Made by a program: the position numbers and the translations under genes. The notes beneath the pieces are model-generated. The model did no database searches. It was not told the origin of the DNA and saw only the letters and a list, made by a program, of their open reading frames with translations. From NCBI GenBank assembly GCA_910577015.1, contig CAJTKU010000004.1, positions 124,001 to 188,000 of the forward strand: a stretch of 64,000 nucleotides of DNA, in the 5' to 3' direction. Shown here in pieces: positions 60,492 to 64,000 of the stretch. Position 1 is the stretch's first letter, and every line of letters starts with the position of its first letter. This DNA comes from an uncultured Lachnospiraceae bacterium. Its GTDB lineage: Bacteria; Bacillota; Clostridia; Lachnospirales; Lachnospiraceae.

Positions 60492-60968
60492 GTGTATCGT
60501 ATTATTTGTTTTCACAACCCTGATGAAGTAAACGGTTATCTGAGTAATTGGTATCCTTCCCGGTTTACAGTGGATGGCACGGTGTTTTCCGGGGTGGAGC
60601 AGTTTATGATGTATCAAAAAGCAATTTGTTTTCATGACAGAGATATTGCAGCTCAAATCCTTGAAACAGATAATGCTGCCTGCATTAAAAATCTTGGGCG
60701 GCTTGTGTCAGGTTATGATGAGAATTATTGGAACGGAGTGCGTCAGATTGTCGTTTATGAGGGATTGCTCGCAAAGTTTTCACAAAATGAAGAACTGAAA
60801 AAACAGTTGAAAGCCACGGATAATGCCCTATTAGCGGAATGTGCCGTAAAAGACTGCATTTGGGGAATTGGATTGTCGATGAATGACTCCGACAGATATA
60901 ACCGGACAAAATGGAAAGGGCAGAATCTGCTTGGGTATGCGTTGATGATGGTGAGGGACAGGCTGTAA
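60492..60968 (+). CDS. NADAR-family ADP-ribose-processing protein (YbiA-like)
   Basis: A 158-residue NADAR-domain protein. Typical features: FHNPDEVNGYLSNWYPSRF, VFSGVEQFMMYQKA, and the C-terminal WNGVRQIVVYEGLLAKF, LLAECAVKDCIWGIGLSMND...WKGQNLLGYALMMVR. Established knowledge: NADAR proteins hydrolyse N-glycosidic bonds of ADP-ribosylated guanines and some act as antitoxins to DarT-like ARTs; YbiA acts on riboflavin intermediates. The ART-like gene two positions upstream makes the former more attractive here. Start GTG 60492 has GGAGG five bases upstream; a GTG at 60480 overlaps that site. The 139-base gap to ychF shows no promoter that I trust. Confidence 0.88.
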   Translation: MYRIICFHNPDEVNGYLSNWYPSRFTVDGTVFSGVEQFMMYQKAICFHDRDIAAQILETDNAACIKNLGRLVSGYDENYWNGVRQIVVYEGLLAKFSQNEELKKQLKATDNALLAECAVKDCIWGIGLSMNDSDRYNRTKWKGQNLLGYALMMVRDRL

Positions 60969-61107
60969 ATAACTTTTAATGAAACAGATGTGAACAATAT
61001 GGAAGTTAGCATAGGCTTTATCACGTAGCTTGGATTGGTACTCGAAGAAATATAGAAGTTTCGAAAAGAGCCTATTTTAGGGCATTTTCAAGGAGGTATA
61101 AAGAAAA

Positions 61108-62205
61108 ATGAAACTAGGAATAGTAGGACTACCGAACGTGGGAAAGAGCACCCTGTTCAATTCCCTGACAAAAGCAGGCGCGGAATCCGCAAATTATCCG
61201 TTCTGTACCATAGACCCCAATGTGGGAATTGTGGCGGTACCGGATGAGAGACTGAAGCTTTTGGGAGACATGTACCATTCCAAAAAGGTGACTCCGGCGG
61301 TAATTGAATTTGTGGATATAGCCGGACTGGTAAAAGGCGCTTCCAAAGGGGAAGGGCTGGGAAATCAGTTTTTAAGCAATATCAGGGAAGTGGATGCGAT
61401 TGTACATGTGGTGCGCTGCTTTGAGGACGCCAACGTCATCCACGTGGACGGAAATGTCAATCCCATGCGTGATATTGAAACCATAAATCTGGAACTGATT
61501 TTTTCCGATTTGGAAATCTTAGAGAGAAGGATGGCAAAGACCGGGAAAGCCGCCCGTATGGACAAGAGTCTGGAAAAAGAGTTTTCGCTGCAGGGCCGCA
61601 TAAAAGAGCATCTGGAGTCCGGTAAACTGGCAAAAAGCTTTGTCACGGAGGATGAGGACGAGCTGGCATGGCTGGCGGAATACAACCTGCTCACCTACAA
61701 GCCCGTGATTTTTGCAGCCAATGTGGCGGAAGGGGATTTGGCAAACGACGGCGCGGACAATCAGGGAGTGCAGGCGGTAAAAGCTTTTGCAGAAGGGGAA
61801 AACAGCGAGGTATTTGTTATCTGCGCGCAGATAGAGCAGGAAATTGCAGAACTGGACGACGAGGAAAAGGAGATGTTCCTTGAAGATTTGGGACTCTCAG
61901 AGTCGGGACTGGAAAAGCTGATAAAGGCAAGCTACCATCTTCTTGGCCTAATCAGTTACCTGACGGCAGGGGAAGATGAAACCAGGGCATGGACCATCAA
62001 GGCAGGCACCAAGGCGCCTCAGGCGGCAGGTAAAATACATACGGATTTTGAGAGGGGATTTATCAAGGCAGAGGTGGTAAATTATAAGGACCTTTTAGAG
62101 CAGGGAAGCCTGCCGGCAGCCAGGGAAAAAGGGCTGGTGGGAATGGAAGGAAAGGAGTACGTGGTAAAAGACGGGGATGTAATCCTGTTTCGGTTTAACG
62201 TCTAG
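61108..62205 (+). CDS. ychF: Redox-regulated ATPase YchF/OLA1
   Basis: A 365-residue Obg-related P-loop protein that hydrolyses ATP and binds the ribosome. GIVGLPNVGKSTLFNSLTKAG (P-loop), DIAGLVKGASKGEGLGNQFL (switch II), coiled-coil insertion (about 140-185), then C-terminal TGS domain (AWTIKAGTKAPQAAGKIHTDFERGFIKAEV). NxxE replaces NKxD, the YchF hallmark (NVAEGD). AAGGAGG is nine bases before ATG 61108. Confidence 0.97.
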   Translation: MKLGIVGLPNVGKSTLFNSLTKAGAESANYPFCTIDPNVGIVAVPDERLKLLGDMYHSKKVTPAVIEFVDIAGLVKGASKGEGLGNQFLSNIREVDAIVHVVRCFEDANVIHVDGNVNPMRDIETINLELIFSDLEILERRMAKTGKAARMDKSLEKEFSLQGRIKEHLESGKLAKSFVTEDEDELAWLAEYNLLTYKPVIFAANVAEGDLANDGADNQGVQAVKAFAEGENSEVFVICAQIEQEIAELDDEEKEMFLEDLGLSESGLEKLIKASYHLLGLISYLTAGEDETRAWTIKAGTKAPQAAGKIHTDFERGFIKAEVVNYKDLLEQGSLPAAREKGLVGMEGKEYVVKDGDVILFRFNV

Positions 62206-62236
62206 AATAAAAACCATATAATGTGTGGTAAATGCG

Positions 62237-62269
62237 GACTGGCACAAGATATTGTGCCGGTCTTTTTTT
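62237..62269 (+). terminator. Terminator after ychF
   Basis: GACTGGCACAA (62237-62247) pairs with TTGTGCCGGTC (62252-62262; one G-U) and is followed by seven T residues. It isolates ychF from the mraZ promoter. Confidence 0.9.
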
Positions 62270-62292
62270 GTGCTCTTTTTTATTGATTTTGC

Positions 62293-62321
62293 TTGCTAAA
62301 TAAGGTATTTTAGTATAAAAT
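62293..62321 (+). promoter_or_regulatory. mraZ promoter
   Basis: TTGCTA (62293-62298) and TAAAAT (62316-62321), 17 bp apart. The expected start lies near 62328, directly before the repeated MraZ boxes. Confidence 0.65.
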
Positions 62322-62327
62322 TATAGT

Positions 62328-62366
62328 AAAAGTGGTGAAAAGTGGTGCTAAGTGGTTAAAAGTGGT
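62328..62366 (+). promoter_or_regulatory. MraZ operator: four 10-bp-period AGTGGT boxes
   Basis: AGTGGT occurs at 62331, 62341, 62351 and 62361, exactly 10 bp apart and each preceded by AA. MraZ is known to bind arrays of such repeats (AAAGTG-type in Mollicutes, TGGG-type in Enterobacteria) just upstream of its gene and repress the dcw cluster. Four perfect hexamers at one helical turn strongly fit an autoregulatory operator. Confidence 0.85.
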
Positions 62367-62417
62367 ACAAAAAGCGTCCTTTTCGTGGCAGACCACTTCC
62401 GAAGGCGGGTGATTGCT

Positions 62418-62852
62418 ATGTTCATGGGTGAATACAATCATACGATAGACGCAAAGAGCAGGTTGATTATTCCTTCAAAGTTCCGCGAGATTCTGGGAGA
62501 TGAATTTGTGGTGACAAAAGGACTCGATGGCTGCTTATTTGTATTTGACAACACCGAATGGACTGCTTTTGAAGAAAAGTTACAGAAATTACCCTCCCTT
62601 ACAAACCCCGATGTCCGCAAATTTGTCCGCTTTTTCATGGCGGGCGCCACGGCAGTGGAAGTGGACAAACAGGGACGCATCCTGATTCCTACAAGCTTAA
62701 AGGACTTTGCAGCGCTGGAAAAAGATGTAGTGCTGATTGGCGTCGGGAGCCGTATGGAAATATGGAGCAAAGAAAGATACGAAGGAACAGTTTCCTATGA
62801 TGACATGGAAGAGATTGCAATGCATATGTCGGAATTGGGACTAGGTATTTAA
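62418..62852 (+). CDS. mraZ: Division/cell wall cluster transcriptional repressor MraZ
   Basis: A 144-residue AbrB-like DNA-binding protein with two tandem SpoVT/AbrB-type domains (GEYNHTIDAKSRLIIPSKFRE and AVEVDKQGRILIPTSLKDFA). It regulates the dcw operon by binding the AGTGGT boxes 50-90 bases upstream. Start ATG 62418 (MFMGEYNHTID) with GGCGGGTG upstream, or ATG 62424; the longer reading from 62352 runs through the operator and is rejected. Confidence 0.95.
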   Translation: MFMGEYNHTIDAKSRLIIPSKFREILGDEFVVTKGLDGCLFVFDNTEWTAFEEKLQKLPSLTNPDVRKFVRFFMAGATAVEVDKQGRILIPTSLKDFAALEKDVVLIGVGSRMEIWSKERYEGTVSYDDMEEIAMHMSELGLGI

Positions 62853-62853
62853 G

Positions 62854-63786
62854 ATGGCATTTGAACATTATTCCGTATTATTAGAGGAAACCATTACAAA
62901 TCTGAAAATCAAGCCGGAAGGCATTTATGTTGACGGTACGGTAGGCGGCGGCGGACACGCCCTGGAAGTGCTGAAAAGGCTTTCGGGGAAGGGGAGGCTG
63001 TTCGGAATGGACCAGGATGACGCCGCGATTTCAGCGGCGGAAGAAAGACTGGGAGTATTTTCGGAAAGAATCACCCTTATCCGGAGCAACTATTGTAATA
63101 TACGCGCAGTATTACAGGAATACAATATTGAAAAGGTAGATGGCATCATTCTTGATTTGGGGGTGTCATCCTACCAGCTTGACACAGAGGAAAGGGGTTT
63201 TTCCTACCGGTTTGATGCAAAACTGGATATGAGGATGGACCGGAGACAGTCGCTTACGGCAAGGGATATTGTCAATGACTATCCGGAACAGGAAATTTAT
63301 CGTATTATCAGGGATTACGGCGAAGAACAGTTTGCAAAAAATATTGCCAGGCATATCGTGCAGGCGCGTGAGGTCAGGCCCATAGAAACCACAGGGGAGT
63401 TAAATGACATTATCAAGGCGTCCATTCCTGCAAAGTGCAGGCAGAACGGACATCCCTCCAAGAAAACCTTTCAGGCGATTAGAATTGCCTGCAACAGGGA
63501 ATTGGATGTGTTGAGGGATTCGCTGGATACCATGATAGATATGCTGAAACCAAAGGGCAGAATCTGTATTATTACGTTTCATTCCCTGGAAGACAGGATT
63601 GTAAAGACGGCTTTTAAAAAACAGGAGAATCCCTGTACATGCCCCCCGGAGTTTCCGGTTTGTGTATGCGGGAAGAAGCCGCAGGGGAGAATGGTTACCA
63701 AAAAGCCTATTTTACCTTCGGAAAGGGAACTGGCGGCAAACAGCAGGTCGGGGAGTGCAAAATTAAGAGTATTTGAAAAGAAATGA
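62854..63786 (+). CDS. rsmH: 16S rRNA m4C1402 methyltransferase
   Basis: A 310-residue RsmH (MraW). HYSVLLEETITNL starts the protein, then YVDGTVGGGGHALEVL (SAM site), LDLGVSSYQLDTEERGFSYRFDAKLDMRMD, HSLEDRIVKTAFK, and the C-terminal NSRSGSAKLRVFEK, all typical. It lies one base after mraZ in the dcw cluster. Confidence 0.97.
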   Translation: MAFEHYSVLLEETITNLKIKPEGIYVDGTVGGGGHALEVLKRLSGKGRLFGMDQDDAAISAAEERLGVFSERITLIRSNYCNIRAVLQEYNIEKVDGIILDLGVSSYQLDTEERGFSYRFDAKLDMRMDRRQSLTARDIVNDYPEQEIYRIIRDYGEEQFAKNIARHIVQAREVRPIETTGELNDIIKASIPAKCRQNGHPSKKTFQAIRIACNRELDVLRDSLDTMIDMLKPKGRICIITFHSLEDRIVKTAFKKQENPCTCPPEFPVCVCGKKPQGRMVTKKPILPSERELAANSRSGSAKLRVFEKK

Positions 63787-63797
63787 GGGCATCAGTT

Positions 63798-64000
63798 ATG
63801 GCAACAGGCAGAAGAGGACAGGCATCATATTATATAGAAGGAAATACAGCCCGAAAAATGGACGTGAGACGCGCCATTGAACAGGAACCCAGAAAGCGTT
63901 TAAGCAATGAAACCAGAAAAAACAGGGACAGGGCTTACCACATGAGTTTCGGATACGTGGTATTTCTGGCGGCGGCTTTGTTTGTGGCAGGATATGTGCT
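63798..64000 (+). CDS. ftsL: FtsL-like septum formation protein, 5' part (cut by window end)
   Basis: The first 67 residues of a small protein. Basic N-terminal cytoplasmic part (MATGRRGQASYYIEGNTARK, then VRRAIEQEPRKRLSNETRKN) followed by the start of a membrane helix (GYVVFLAAALFVAGYVL). Position right after rsmH and this topology fit FtsL/DivIC-type division proteins; sequence similarity of FtsL is low, so the name rests mainly on context. The remainder lies beyond base 64000. Confidence 0.7.
   Translation, partial: MATGRRGQASYYIEGNTARKMDVRRAIEQEPRKRLSNETRKNRDRAYHMSFGYVVFLAAALFVAGYV

Noticed and set aside
62328..62366. Short tandem repeats as a CRISPR-like or minisatellite array
   Set aside because: Units are only 10 bp, four copies, and located exactly at the mraZ transcription start; the MraZ operator explains them. 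No CRISPR array was seen anywhere in the window.

Overview
The window looks like a chromosomal segment of a Lachnospiraceae-type member of the Clostridia (Bacillota). The evidence is Gram-positive PolC, a SCIFF peptide with its radical-SAM maturase ScfB, HemZ, a fused SecDF, a DAP-type MurE, the def-fmt-rsmB-rlmN-stp-prkC-rsgA string and the start of a dcw (mraZ-rsmH-ftsL) cluster. Most genes are on the + strand, tightly packed, with strong GGAGG-type ribosome binding sites and several GTG/TTG starts.

Layout. 1-5.1 kb: 3' end of polC, then a C39-like cysteine protease split by one in-frame TAG, and a lipoprotein. 5.2-8 kb: tRNA-Glu, a small leader-like protein, and a DtxR-family regulator divergent from a SufC/SufB-like pair. 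8-15 kb: polysaccharide deacetylase, bactofilin, then pyrH-frr-uppS-cdsA-dxr-rseP (translation factors, lipid carrier, phospholipid and isoprenoid precursors, site-2 protease). 15.2-18 kb: an atypical Ser/Thr kinase with three small membrane proteins. 18-26 kb: apt-relA-MBL hydrolase, a Nudix gene, PadR plus its membrane partner, hemZ. 26-30.7 kb: hisS-aspS, a phosphopantetheinyl transferase and a small alarmone synthetase. 30.7-37.5 kb: a Gly/Tyr-rich protein with a LytTR two-component system, an amidase, a Na/Pi cotransporter and a CNNM/CBS transporter. 37.7-45.7 kb: the SCIFF locus, secDF, recJ, a lipoprotein and a DUF362 ferredoxin protein. 45.7-47.1 kb: accessory patch with a possible sRNA and a zinc-ribbon gene flanked by inverted copies of a structured repeat. 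47.1-59.3 kb: murE-priA-def-fmt-peptidase-rsmB-rlmN-stp-prkC-rsgA. 59.3-61 kb: a three-gene accessory island (DUF3990/ART-like, unknown, NADAR). 61-64 kb: ychF, then mraZ-rsmH-ftsL.

Most of the window is conserved housekeeping. The parts worth a second look are: (1) the ART-like/NADAR island, which fits an ADP-ribosylation toxin-antitoxin or defence module; (2) a family of three large intergenic palindromes (22.2, 46.0 and 46.9 kb) whose unpaired cores are conserved while their paired arms differ in sequence yet stay complementary; (3) the split C39 protease; (4) the kinase/zinc-ribbon cluster; (5) a candidate C-rich sRNA at 45.87 kb; (6) a 21-bp-period direct repeat upstream of the LytTR locus. 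All calls come from reading the sequence; no database search or folding program was run.
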